Assembly (NCBI RefSeq): GCF_900250115.1
Contig: NZ_LT984804.1
Coordinates: 2,371,301 to 2,435,300, forward strand
Direction: 5' to 3'
Source of the DNA: Cupriavidus taiwanensis
Lineage (GTDB): Bacteria > Pseudomonadota > Gammaproteobacteria > Burkholderiales > Burkholderiaceae
DNA: 64,000 nucleotides
A program made the translations under genes and the position numbers. The first letter of the stretch is position 1. Each line of letters opens with the position of its first letter. The notes beneath the pieces were generated by a model. The model saw only the letters and a program-made list of their open reading frames with translations. It ran no database searches and was not told the origin of the DNA. Below, one piece after another: positions 7,663-15,223 of this stretch.

Positions 7663-8709
7663 ATGCCCAATGTTTTCATGAGCAAGCTGGCGGCCAGTGC
7701 CCGCGGTGCCATCGCCGATTCCGCGCGGATCACCATCGTGGGAAACGATGCAAACCCGCGCTTCGAGCTGTTCCATGCGGCCAGTTCCCTGTGTTCCCAG
7801 AAGGTCCGCACAGTGCTGTTCGAGAAGCAGTTGCCATACCGGTCGAACGACATGCTGATCCTGAGCGCGATGGGTCCGGACGGCGTTATTCCGGCGGAGC
7901 ACTATCACCCGCCCTATGTCCGCCTGCGGCTGATGGCCGGACGGGAAATCGGGCGCGACTTCGTCAGCGGCTATAGCGGGCGCCCTGCCGTGGACACCGA
8001 CGGTTTCGATCCCTGCGCCGTGCCGTTGCTCGTCGACTACGAAGCCTCGCGCGTGATCGCGGATTCGCGGCGGATCTGCTGCTATCTGGACGCGGTCTCC
8101 CGCGCACCGGTCCAGCTCATGCCCGACGAAGAGGGGGCGCGTGCCGCGGTGGTGCGCCAAATGCAGATCGTTGACCAGATGCCGAACGGCGCCATGCTCT
8201 ACGGCGCGCACCCCGATGCCGACCGGCGGCCGGACGCCCTCAAGACGGTCATGGAAACCGTGTACGACCACAAGATCGCAGCGATCGAGGACATGCTCGA
8301 CGGCAATGCCGAAGACGCCGAACTCGTTACAGCCTATCTTGCCAAGCTCGCCAAGGAGCGAGGCGGGCGGGCGGTCCGCCGCGATGCCGCATTCCAGCGC
8401 GCGGCCCGCCAACACGCCGCAGCCGCGTTGCAGGAGCTGGAGCGCACCCTGCTGGCCTCGCCATCTCCATATGTTGCGGGACATGCGTTCTCTCTGGGGG
8501 ACGTGCTGTGGGGCGTCAACCTGGTGCGGCTGTCGTATCTGGGGCTGGCGCCGATGTGGGACGACCTGCCCCACGTTGGCCGCTATATCAACCTGCTGGC
8601 CAAGCGACCCTCGCTTTGCAGGGAGGCGGTCCGCGCCACGATCGACTCGCTCCCGCCATCGCCACACATGGATGCCCTTGGCGCCCGCGCGGAGGCGGCG
8701 CCGGCCTGA
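7663..8709 (+). CDS. Glutathione S-transferase-like protein (PcpC/LinD-like)
   Basis: The 348 residues form a GST-like protein longer than a standard 200-230-residue GST. A thioredoxin-fold start (FELFHAASSLCSQKVRTVLFEK) places Cys44 in a S-L-C-S-Q-K-V-R motif, the same arrangement as the S-I-C-S active site of tetrachlorohydroquinone reductive dehalogenase PcpC and LinD. DPCAVPLLVDYEASRVIADSRRICCYLD is the cis-Pro and glutathione-binding region, and a helical C-terminal domain carries an extended insert. Possible roles are reductive dehalogenation of a halohydroquinone or maleylpyruvate/maleylacetate-type isomerisation. The ribosome site AGGAGG is strong. It is the last gene of the operon and is followed by a terminator at 8752. 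The PcpC/LinD similarity is by motif only. Confidence 0.75.
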   Translation: MPNVFMSKLAASARGAIADSARITIVGNDANPRFELFHAASSLCSQKVRTVLFEKQLPYRSNDMLILSAMGPDGVIPAEHYHPPYVRLRLMAGREIGRDFVSGYSGRPAVDTDGFDPCAVPLLVDYEASRVIADSRRICCYLDAVSRAPVQLMPDEEGARAAVVRQMQIVDQMPNGAMLYGAHPDADRRPDALKTVMETVYDHKIAAIEDMLDGNAEDAELVTAYLAKLAKERGGRAVRRDAAFQRAARQHAAAALQELERTLLASPSPYVAGHAFSLGDVLWGVNLVRLSYLGLAPMWDDLPHVGRYINLLAKRPSLCREAVRATIDSLPPSPHMDALGARAEAAPA

Positions 8710-8751
8710 ACGGCAACCATCCTGTCATCGGTGTGTGCCGATGACGACATC

Positions 8752-8784
8752 GGGCGGAGACAGCCAGTCTCCGCCCATTCTTTT
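8752..8784 (+). terminator. Rho-independent terminator after the GST gene
   Basis: A perfect 10-bp stem (GGGCGGAGAC / GTCTCCGCCC) with a 5-nt AGCCA loop is followed by ATTCTTTT. It lies 43 bp after the GST stop and just before the converging quinone-reductase gene, and so ends the dehydrogenase-amidase-TDO-GST operon. Confidence 0.85.
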
Positions 8785-8800
8785 CGTCAACGCCTTGCTT

Positions 8801-9448
8801 TCAGGCCGCCACCGGCTCCGGCTGAACGCGCAGAGCACGGGCGACGGTCGTCACCCGGCGGCCCTGGTACCGCGCAACGTCGAGGTGGTCGTCGTCGGGC
8901 TTGACGGTGTCGCGGTGCGAGACATGCGTTGCGCCGTACGGGGTGCCGGCCTTGAACATCGCGGCGTCGGCGTAGCCCAGCGGCACGATGATCAGCCCCA
9001 GGTGCGCCATGGGGGTGTAGGCCGCCAGCAGCGTGGCTTCATTACCGCCGTGGCGCGAGGACGTCGAGCCGAACACGGACCCCACCTTGCCGTTCAGCTT
9101 GCCCGCGAACCAGAGGCCGCCAAGTCCGTCGATAAAGGCCTTCAGTTCGGTCGAAATGGTGCCGAACCGCGTCGGCGTGCCGAACACGATGGCGTCGGCC
9201 CATTCGGCATCCGCTTCGGTCGGCGCATCGTATTTCGCATTCATCTCGGTGGCGTTCTCGAGCCAGCCCGGCGCCTGCCGCATGACGTCGGGGCCAACCA
9301 CCTCCCGCGCCCGCCGCATGCGGACCTCAGCGCCAGCCTCGAGCGCCCCTTCGGCGACAGCCTTGGCCAGCACCTCGGTGGAGCTGTTCCGTGAATAGAA
9401 AACGATCAGTACCTTTGGCTTGCGCATGTCGGTCTCCGGCAATGTCAT
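8801..9448 (-). CDS. WrbA-type NAD(P)H:quinone oxidoreductase
   Basis: This 215-residue flavodoxin-fold protein has VLIVFYSRNSSTEVLAKAVAEG as its FMN-phosphate loop, GTPTRFGTISTELKAFID as the conserved WrbA/PnpB segment, and GSVFGSTSSRHGGNEATLL with the usual WrbA glycines and His. WrbA-family enzymes reduce quinones to hydroquinones by two electrons using NAD(P)H and FMN. Its ATG overlaps the stop of the upstream hydroquinone dioxygenase gene (ATGA), so the two are translationally coupled. That pairing fits supply of the dioxygenase's hydroquinone substrate from benzoquinone, as PnpB does in 4-nitrophenol pathways. Regulation is probably by the divergent LysR protein. Confidence 0.85.
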   Translation of the reverse strand: MTLPETDMRKPKVLIVFYSRNSSTEVLAKAVAEGALEAGAEVRMRRAREVVGPDVMRQAPGWLENATEMNAKYDAPTEADAEWADAIVFGTPTRFGTISTELKAFIDGLGGLWFAGKLNGKVGSVFGSTSSRHGGNEATLLAAYTPMAHLGLIIVPLGYADAAMFKAGTPYGATHVSHRDTVKPDDDHLDVARYQGRRVTTVARALRVQPEPVAA

Positions 9449-10395
9449 GCTGAAATGGGCTCGAGCCGGCCCAGCAGTTCATCCTTGCGGTCCACCAGCC
9501 AGGGCGGGAGGTGGAACGCTTCGCCGAGATGGCCGGGGTCTTCATCAATGGCGAAGCCGATGTCGGTGGTGGCCGCTTCGAACATCACGCCGCCCGGCAT
9601 CTTGAAGTACATCGAGCGGAAGTAATTGCGGTGCACCGATTCGGAGGTATCGATGTAGCCCAGCGCGAACAGCTTTTCCTTCAGGATCGCCTGCTGCTCG
9701 ACGTTGTCCACGGCGAAGGCCACATGATGGATCGTGCCTTCGCCGTAGGTCGACGACCCCTGGAGGCGGTCCGGCTCATGCAGGAACTCGACGATCATGC
9801 CCGGGCCGCCGGTGTAGGTCTCGAAGCGGTAGTAGGATCCGGCCTGTCCCACGCTGCGGAAGCCAATCACTTCGTTCATGAAGCGGATCGATTCGGCGAC
9901 ATCGCGCAGCGACAGCGTGATGCTATGGACGCCGCGGATGGCATGGGCCTCGGGAATATCGCTGGCGAGGCACGCCGGACGCGCGTCGAGGTCCGATTCG
10001 ACGAGGTCAAACTCGATGCCGCATGGATGCTGGAACCGCTGTCGACGCTCGCCGAAACGCTCGACGATCTCGCGGTCGTACGGCACCGCCATGGCATCGA
10101 AGCGGCGGCGCCAGAATTCCAGCGAGCCCACAGGCACCGAGTAGTTGATGATTCTCACCTGGCCCGACCCCTGGCGCGCCATGACGCCTCGCTGGCGAAA
10201 CGGAAACGACGTCACCAGCGTGCCTGGATCGCCGTTCGCGTTGCCGTAGTACAGGTGGTAGATGGGATCCTCGCCATCGAGCAGCACGGTCTTCTTCACG
10301 AGGCTCTGTCCGAGCAGCTTGACATAGAAGTCCACATCTTCCTGCGCGTGGCGCACGCCGACGGTCAGGTGATGAAATCCCTTGAGTATGGTCAT
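9445..10395 (-). CDS. Hydroquinone 1,2-dioxygenase, PcpA/LinE type (VOC superfamily)
   Basis: This 316-residue two-module vicinal-oxygen-chelate protein is strikingly like PcpA and LinE, the Fe(II) ring-cleavage enzymes of chlorohydroquinone degradation. Residues matching the PcpA active site are all present: iron ligands His9, His224 and Glu273, plus second-sphere His8, Thr11, His223, Arg256 and Tyr263. The shared segments HEPDRLQGS and MPGGVMFEA are also there, and length is near-identical (PcpA is about 320). It should cleave hydroquinone or a halogenated hydroquinone between C1 and C2, giving a semialdehyde or, from a chlorinated ring, maleylacetate. A GGAGAGGACA site precedes the ATG. 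It is coupled to the quinone reductase and divergent from a LysR gene. The enzyme class is well supported; the true substrate is not known. Confidence 0.88.
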   Translation of the reverse strand: MTILKGFHHLTVGVRHAQEDVDFYVKLLGQSLVKKTVLLDGEDPIYHLYYGNANGDPGTLVTSFPFRQRGVMARQGSGQVRIINYSVPVGSLEFWRRRFDAMAVPYDREIVERFGERRQRFQHPCGIEFDLVESDLDARPACLASDIPEAHAIRGVHSITLSLRDVAESIRFMNEVIGFRSVGQAGSYYRFETYTGGPGMIVEFLHEPDRLQGSSTYGEGTIHHVAFAVDNVEQQAILKEKLFALGYIDTSESVHRNYFRSMYFKMPGGVMFEAATTDIGFAIDEDPGHLGEAFHLPPWLVDRKDELLGRLEPISA

Positions 10396-10709
10396 TGTCC
10401 TCTCCAGTTTGGCATTGGCATGTGGAAACAGCGTGGCGCCGCTCCTGCGCAACAGCTTATGACGACGGATTTCGCTTGGGCAGCCGCCGGGGTTGCACGC
10501 AGGGTTCGGCAAACTTGGACGATGGCGTCCTGTGTGGCATGGTGCATCCGCCGGGCGGGAGAATGCCTGGTCGACGCCGGCGCTGACGCGGCGGCGCCAA
10601 GGGCTTGTGCGGGTGGCGCCGGATCGCGGCCATGGAGTATGATCCGCGACACCAACTCGCTTCCCGATCATCGCCGCCGCCATCGGTATGGCCGGTGAGT
10701 CGCCATGCC
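10396..10709. other. Divergent regulatory region of the dioxygenase and LysR genes
   Basis: This 314-bp non-coding stretch separates the minus-strand dioxygenase from the plus-strand LysR gene, the arrangement in which LysR regulators normally bind and control both promoters. No convincing T-N11-A pair or consensus promoter could be picked out by eye; short imperfect dyads such as CCGCCGGGCGG are present near 10548. Confidence 0.4.
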
Positions 10710-11627
10710 ATGCTCGACCTGAAGGACGTCTATTACTTCGTACAGGTGGTGGACCGTGGCGGATTCACGGCGGCTGGCGAAGCACTGCGGCTTCCGAAGT
10801 CAACGCTGAGTCACCGCGTAAAGGAACTGGAGGGCTCGCTAGGCGTGCGGCTGATCAACCGGACATCGCGCCATTTCGCAGTGACTGAGGTGGGTCACGA
10901 GTTCTACCAGTACGCCATGGCGCTGATGCGCAGCGCCGACCTTGCAGAGGAAGCCATGCGTCAGCGCCTGGCGGAGCCAAGCGGCGTCATTCGCGTGACG
11001 ACGGCAACCGACATCGCCCAGTTCGCGCTGCGCCACGTCTTGCCGACCTTCCTCTCCGACCATCCCAAGGTGAGGATCCAGGAAACTGCCACGGACAGGA
11101 TCGTGGACATCGTCGGAGAAGGCTTCGACCTGGCGATCCGGGGCCATGTCGGGCAACTGCAGGACTCCAATCTGGTCCAGCATCCGCTGGCGAGGACGCC
11201 GTGGTATCTGTTCGCGGGCCCCGACTATCTGGAACGGACCTCGGTGCCGGCGCAGCCCGAGGAGCTTGCGTCTCACGCCATCATCGCCATGGCGGGCAAG
11301 AGCGCGTCGCAATGGCAACTGCTGGGACCGGACAAGCGCGTGGCGACAGTGCCGTTCGAACCGCGATTCCTCAGCAATAGCCTGATCTCGCTGAAAGAGG
11401 CGGCGTGCGCCAACGTTGGCGTCGCCGCGCTGCCGGTGTACGCGTGCCAGGCGGAGCTGAAGGCCGGCTCGCTCAGGCAGATCTTGCCGGAATGGATTGC
11501 GGCGGACGCTCGTATCACTGCCCTCATCCCCTATCGCACTGGCTTGCTTCCAGCGGTCCGCACGATGGTGGACTATCTCGCCGTGGTGCTGCCGAGGGTG
11601 ACGGCGTTCGACCACCACTACAGATAG
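10710..11627 (+). CDS. LysR-family regulator of the hydroquinone dioxygenase operon
   Basis: This 305-residue LysR-type protein opens with MLDLKDVYYFVQVVDRGGF and a winged HTH (AAGEALRLPKSTLSHRVKELE), then a linker helix and a periplasmic-binding-like effector domain (IRVTTATDIAQFALRHVLP onward; GEGFDLAIRGHVGQLQDSNL). The open frame starts at 10605, but the ATG at 10710 starts the canonical LysR N-terminus. LysR regulators of the LinR/PcpR type activate ring-cleavage genes in response to a hydroquinone or aromatic inducer, and the divergent position next to a PcpA/LinE-type gene fits that. The inducer is unknown. It is followed after 27 bp by a small YCII-domain gene that may be co-transcribed. 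Confidence 0.88.
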   Translation: MLDLKDVYYFVQVVDRGGFTAAGEALRLPKSTLSHRVKELEGSLGVRLINRTSRHFAVTEVGHEFYQYAMALMRSADLAEEAMRQRLAEPSGVIRVTTATDIAQFALRHVLPTFLSDHPKVRIQETATDRIVDIVGEGFDLAIRGHVGQLQDSNLVQHPLARTPWYLFAGPDYLERTSVPAQPEELASHAIIAMAGKSASQWQLLGPDKRVATVPFEPRFLSNSLISLKEAACANVGVAALPVYACQAELKAGSLRQILPEWIAADARITALIPYRTGLLPAVRTMVDYLAVVLPRVTAFDHHYR

Positions 11628-11654
11628 GACCGGCCTCAACGGAAGGATCCAACC

Positions 11655-11996
11655 ATGACGAAATACCTGATCTCCTTTCCTGCAAGCGCGATGCAAGTCC
11701 CTGCCGAGGACGTTGCCGCCGTCGGTGAAGCCGCACGCGAGGTCATACGCGAGGCGAAGGCTGCAGGCGTGTACGTGTTCGGTGGGGGCATCAATGCGGC
11801 TGTCGCACCATGCATGGTTGCCTCGGACGGCACGGTCACAAACGAAACCTATCCCCAGACGAAGGAGTTCGACGGCGGCTTCTGCGTGCTGGAACTCCCG
11901 TCGCGCGAAGACGCCACCCTGTGGGCGGCAAAGATCGCCAAAGCTTGCCGCTGCTCGCAGGAGCTCCGCGAGTTTGGATATGACCCTGAGAGCTGA
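11655..11996 (+). CDS. YCII-domain (DGPF-like) small protein
   Basis: This 113-residue protein has a single ferredoxin-like YCII/DGPF domain: an N-terminal KYLISFPAS strand, a central conserved His-free segment, and KEFDGGFCVLELPSREDATLWAAKIA, the family's most recognisable stretch. YCII proteins are small cytoplasmic dimers; most have no known function, although one relative, TftG, dechlorinates 5-chlorohydroxyhydroquinone in 2,4,5-T degradation. That precedent is interesting next to a PcpA/LinE-type gene but does not establish function here. A GGAAGGA site lies upstream. It is 27 bp after the LysR gene. Confidence 0.7.
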   Translation: MTKYLISFPASAMQVPAEDVAAVGEAAREVIREAKAAGVYVFGGGINAAVAPCMVASDGTVTNETYPQTKEFDGGFCVLELPSREDATLWAAKIAKACRCSQELREFGYDPES

Positions 11997-12365
11997 CGGC
12001 CAGCGCCCCGGGAGAGCCGACGCCATAGCGGCGCCGCTCCTTGCCTGCGCCCACGCGGCTCAGCCAACGTCAAAAGGGCTAAATCGATAGCCGTCGCCAG
12101 GAGCGACTTGCTTCGCGCGGTGGACCGTTCGGTATCCGGACTCCGGACGCGCAAGTCTGCGGAAAACCCGGAACAGCAAGCTCTATCCAGCCGGAATACC
12201 TACCGGTGCAGGACTGGTCCCGTGTTTTACAATGCCGCGCAGCGGTGCAGCATCAACGGGTGGAAGGTACGAATCCTGCTTGGCTGGACCCAAACATCGA
12301 GGAGCATGACCGAATGACAATTTCGCTGCATCAGCGGCAACCTTGCCGCGCGCGGAGGTCCTGAC
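11997..12365. other. Gap between the catabolic region and the DUF808 gene
   Basis: This 369-bp stretch has no convincing gene. A 69-codon open frame (12108-12317) lacks a ribosome site and recognisable motifs. A TACAAT hexamer at 12228 could be a -10 element for the DUF808 gene, but no good -35 lies at the right distance. Confidence 0.35.
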
Positions 12366-13310
12366 ATGGCCGGCTCAAGCTTGCTGGTATTGATCGACGA
12401 CATCGCCACCATCCTGGACGATGTCGCCGTGATGAGCAAAATGGCGGCCAAGAAGACCGCTGGCGTGCTGGGCGATGACCTGGCGCTGAACGCGCAGCAG
12501 GTCAGCGGCGTGAAGGCGGAGCGCGAGTTGCCGGTGGTATGGGCGGTCGCGCTGGGGTCGATTCGCAACAAGGTGATCCTGGTGCCGGCGGCGCTGGCGA
12601 TCAGCGCCTGGGCCCCGTGGGCCGTGGTGCCGTTGCTGATGGTCGGCGGCGCGTTTCTTTGCTACGAAGGCTTTGAAAAACTGGCGCACCGGTTCCTGCA
12701 CAGCAAGTCCGAGGACGCCGTGCACCACGCTCGCGAAGTCCAGGCCGTGTCGGACCCGGCCGTCGACATGGTGGCGTTCGAGAAAGAGAAGATCAAGGGC
12801 GCGGTCCGCACCGACTTCATCCTCTCGGCGGAGATCATCGTGATCTCGCTGGGCACCGTCGCCAACGCGCCCTTCGGCCAGCGACTCGCGGTCCTGTGCG
12901 CGATCGCGGTCATCATGACGGCCGGCGTCTATGGCCTGGTGGCGGGCATCGTAAAGCTCGATGACGCCGGACTGTATCTGAGCCAGCGGGCCTCGGCCGG
13001 GCTTCGGTGGCTGGGGCAAGGCTTGCTTCGGCTGGCACCGTTGCTGATGAAAACCTTGTCCGTTGCCGGCACCGCGGCAATGTTCCTGGTGGGTGGCGGC
13101 ATCCTGATGCATGGCATCCCGGCCATGCACCACCTGACCGAAGCCGCGGCACTGGGCGCGGCTTCGGTGCCGGCAATCGGCGGCGTGCTGGCGGTGCTCG
13201 CGCCGGTGTTGCTGGACGGCATTGCCGGCATCGTCGCCGGCGGGCTGGTGCTGGCGGCGGTGAGCATGGTGAAGGCCGGGGTGCGGGCGGTGCGGCCTTC
13301 GGCGCGCTAG
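12366..13310 (+). CDS. DUF808 inner-membrane protein (YedI-like)
   Basis: This 314-residue membrane protein of the DUF808/YedI family opens with the characteristic LLVLIDDIATILDDVAVMSKMAAKKTAGVLGDDLALNAQQV. It continues with a VKAERELPVVWAVALGS segment and several hydrophobic helices, including two glycine/alanine-rich hairpins at the C-terminus. Function in the family is unknown. A strong GGAGGT site lies at proper spacing before the ATG. It stands alone between long non-coding stretches, so it is probably monocistronic. A GC-rich hairpin (GGGGGC-CGGC-GCCCCC, 13315-13330) follows the stop but lacks a T-run. Confidence 0.85.
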   Translation: MAGSSLLVLIDDIATILDDVAVMSKMAAKKTAGVLGDDLALNAQQVSGVKAERELPVVWAVALGSIRNKVILVPAALAISAWAPWAVVPLLMVGGAFLCYEGFEKLAHRFLHSKSEDAVHHAREVQAVSDPAVDMVAFEKEKIKGAVRTDFILSAEIIVISLGTVANAPFGQRLAVLCAIAVIMTAGVYGLVAGIVKLDDAGLYLSQRASAGLRWLGQGLLRLAPLLMKTLSVAGTAAMFLVGGGILMHGIPAMHHLTEAAALGAASVPAIGGVLAVLAPVLLDGIAGIVAGGLVLAAVSMVKAGVRAVRPSAR

Positions 13311-13743
13311 GCGCGGGGGCCGGCGCCCCCGGTAGTGAGCGCGGTGCCGGACGCGCGCAATCTTGCAAGGCCGCACACGTGGCCTTGACAGGTGGGCTTG
13401 TTGCACACCACGCCGGCTTCAGGACATCCTCAGGAATTGCCCCCAGCAGGAGATTGCGCGCCACTGTGGCCGGCGCGCGTGGCCAGCATTTTTTTCTGAA
13501 TTTCATGTCGAATTCAGCAACAAATGTCCCCTCGATCTGATTAACCTGCCCGCTATTTTCCGTTTGCAGCGCCCGGCCGGCGGTCCGTCGATCGCGGCGC
13601 CTGTCAGCGGCGCCCCGGTGCTTGCCCGCCGCGGCCCGCGCTCCGGCCTCACCCACGGCCCCATGCAGACGTGAAAATCCCGCTGCCCGCGCCAGCCCCA
13701 CAAGGGCCGCGCGGCCATTCAGATGACACGGAGACAACGACAC
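13311..13743. other. Non-coding region before the amino-acid permease
   Basis: This 433-bp stretch holds no supported gene. It begins with a GC-rich hairpin just after the DUF808 stop (13315-13330) and contains a 7-bp inverted repeat at 13496-13517 next to a T-run, annotated separately. No clear promoter was recognised. Confidence 0.4.
13496..13517. promoter_or_regulatory. Inverted repeat upstream of the permease gene, possible operator
   Basis: CTGAATT and AATTCAG form a perfect 7-bp inverted repeat with an 8-bp spacer, preceded by a run of T residues. It lies about 230 bp upstream of the permease start. Its AT-rich dyad is the sort of site bound by Lrp-type regulators, which often control amino-acid transport, but the identity of the binding protein is a guess. 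Confidence 0.3.
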
Positions 13744-15123
13744 ATGAGTGCAAGCGCAGAACATCTGCAACGCGGCCTGGGCGAACGCCATATCCGGCTG
13801 ATGGCGCTGGGATCGGCGATCGGCGTGGGCCTGTTCCTGGGCGCCGGCAATGCCATCAAGATGGCCGGGCCCGCCATCATGCTGGCCTACCTGATCGGCG
13901 GCGCGGTGATCTTCCTGATCATGCGCGCGCTGGGCGAGATGGCCGTGCATAACCCGGTAGCCGGCTCATTCTGCCGCTACGCGCAGGACCACATGGGCCC
14001 GCTGGCGGGCTACCTGACCGGCTGGAACTACTGGTTCCTGTGGCTGGTGACCTGCGTGGCGGAGATCACCGCCGTGGCCATCTACATGGGCATGTGGTTT
14101 CCCGACGTGCCGCGCTGGATCTGGGCGCTGGCCGCGCTGGCGGCGATGGGCTCGGTCAACCTGATGGCGGTCAAGGCCTATGGCGAGTTCGAGTTCTGGT
14201 TCGCCATGATCAAGATCGTCACCATCGTGCTGATGCTGATCGGTGGCGGCGCGATGATCGTGTTCGGCTTCGGCAACGGCGGCGTCGCCACGGGCATCTC
14301 CAATCTGTGGGCGCACGGCGGCTTCATGCCCAACGGCGCCTCGGGCGTGCTGATGTCGCTGCAGATGGTGATGTTCGCCTACCTCGGCGTCGAAATGATC
14401 GGCCTGACCGCCGGCGAGGCGCGCAACCCGAAGAAGTCGATCCCGGAGGCGATCAACTCGGTGTTCTGGCGCATCCTGATCTTCTACGTCGGCGCGCTGT
14501 TCGTGATCCTGGCGCTGTACCCGTGGAACGAGATCGGCGCGCAGGGCAGCCCGTTCGTGCTGACCTTCGAGCGCCTCGGCATCAAGACCGCTGCCGGCAT
14601 CATCAATTTCGTGGTGCTGACCGCGGCGCTGTCGTCGTGCAATGGCGGCATCTTCAGCACCGGGCGCATGCTGTACAACCTGTCGCTGCAGGGCCAGGCG
14701 CCCGCGGCCTTCGCCCGGGTCGACCGCAACGGCGTGCCGCGCCGCGCGTTGCTGGTGTCGATCGCCGCGCTGCTGGCCGGCGTGCTGCTCAACTACCTGG
14801 TGCCGGAAAAGGTCTTCGTCTGGGTGACCGCGATCTCCACTTTCGGCGCGGTCTGGACCTGGGCCATCATCCTGGTCACGCAGATCCAGTTCCGCCGCGG
14901 CCTGGCCCCGGCTGCGCGCCAGGCGCTGGCGTTCCGCATGCCGTTCTGGCCGTATGGCTCGTATATCGCGCTGGCGTTCCTGGCGCTGGTGGTGGCGCTG
15001 ATGGCTTATTTCCCCGATACGCGCGTGGCGCTGTACGTGGGCCCGGGCTGGCTGGTGCTGCTGACGGTGTGCTACTACGCGCTCGACATGCGCTCGCGCG
15101 GGCCGGTCAGCTACCGCGCCTGA
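13744..15123 (+). CDS. Amino-acid permease (APC superfamily, AAT family)
   Basis: This 459-residue inner-membrane transporter has about twelve hydrophobic helices. The N-terminal LQRGLGERHIRLMALGSAIGVGLFLGAG is the AAT-family signature around helix 1, followed by PAIMLAYLIGG and MRALGEMAVHNPVAGSFCRYA. It most resembles the proline/histidine/aromatic amino-acid branch (ProY, HutT, CycA-like) of proton symporters; the exact substrate is not readable. The ATG at 13744 is chosen over 13723 because a GGAGAC site lies upstream and the family start is close to the GLGERHI motif. It has no obvious operon partner. Confidence 0.85.
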   Translation: MSASAEHLQRGLGERHIRLMALGSAIGVGLFLGAGNAIKMAGPAIMLAYLIGGAVIFLIMRALGEMAVHNPVAGSFCRYAQDHMGPLAGYLTGWNYWFLWLVTCVAEITAVAIYMGMWFPDVPRWIWALAALAAMGSVNLMAVKAYGEFEFWFAMIKIVTIVLMLIGGGAMIVFGFGNGGVATGISNLWAHGGFMPNGASGVLMSLQMVMFAYLGVEMIGLTAGEARNPKKSIPEAINSVFWRILIFYVGALFVILALYPWNEIGAQGSPFVLTFERLGIKTAAGIINFVVLTAALSSCNGGIFSTGRMLYNLSLQGQAPAAFARVDRNGVPRRALLVSIAALLAGVLLNYLVPEKVFVWVTAISTFGAVWTWAIILVTQIQFRRGLAPAARQALAFRMPFWPYGSYIALAFLALVVALMAYFPDTRVALYVGPGWLVLLTVCYYALDMRSRGPVSYRA

Positions 15124-15223
15124 GCCTGCGGCACCGCGGCACCGTGGCGCGCTGACGCGGACGTGCGCCGCGCGGCGCGCCTCGCTACAATGGCCCCCGG
15201 GCAATCCATCGCCAGGGGGCTGA

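Noticed and set aside
11655..11996. Assignment of the YCII protein as a TftG-type dechlorinase
   Set aside because: Only fold-level similarity could be argued, and the DGPF-type pattern differs from the dechlorinase branch, so it was left as unknown function.
12108..12317. A 69-codon plus-strand frame
   Set aside because: No ribosome site, no recognisable motif, and biased composition; treated as non-coding.
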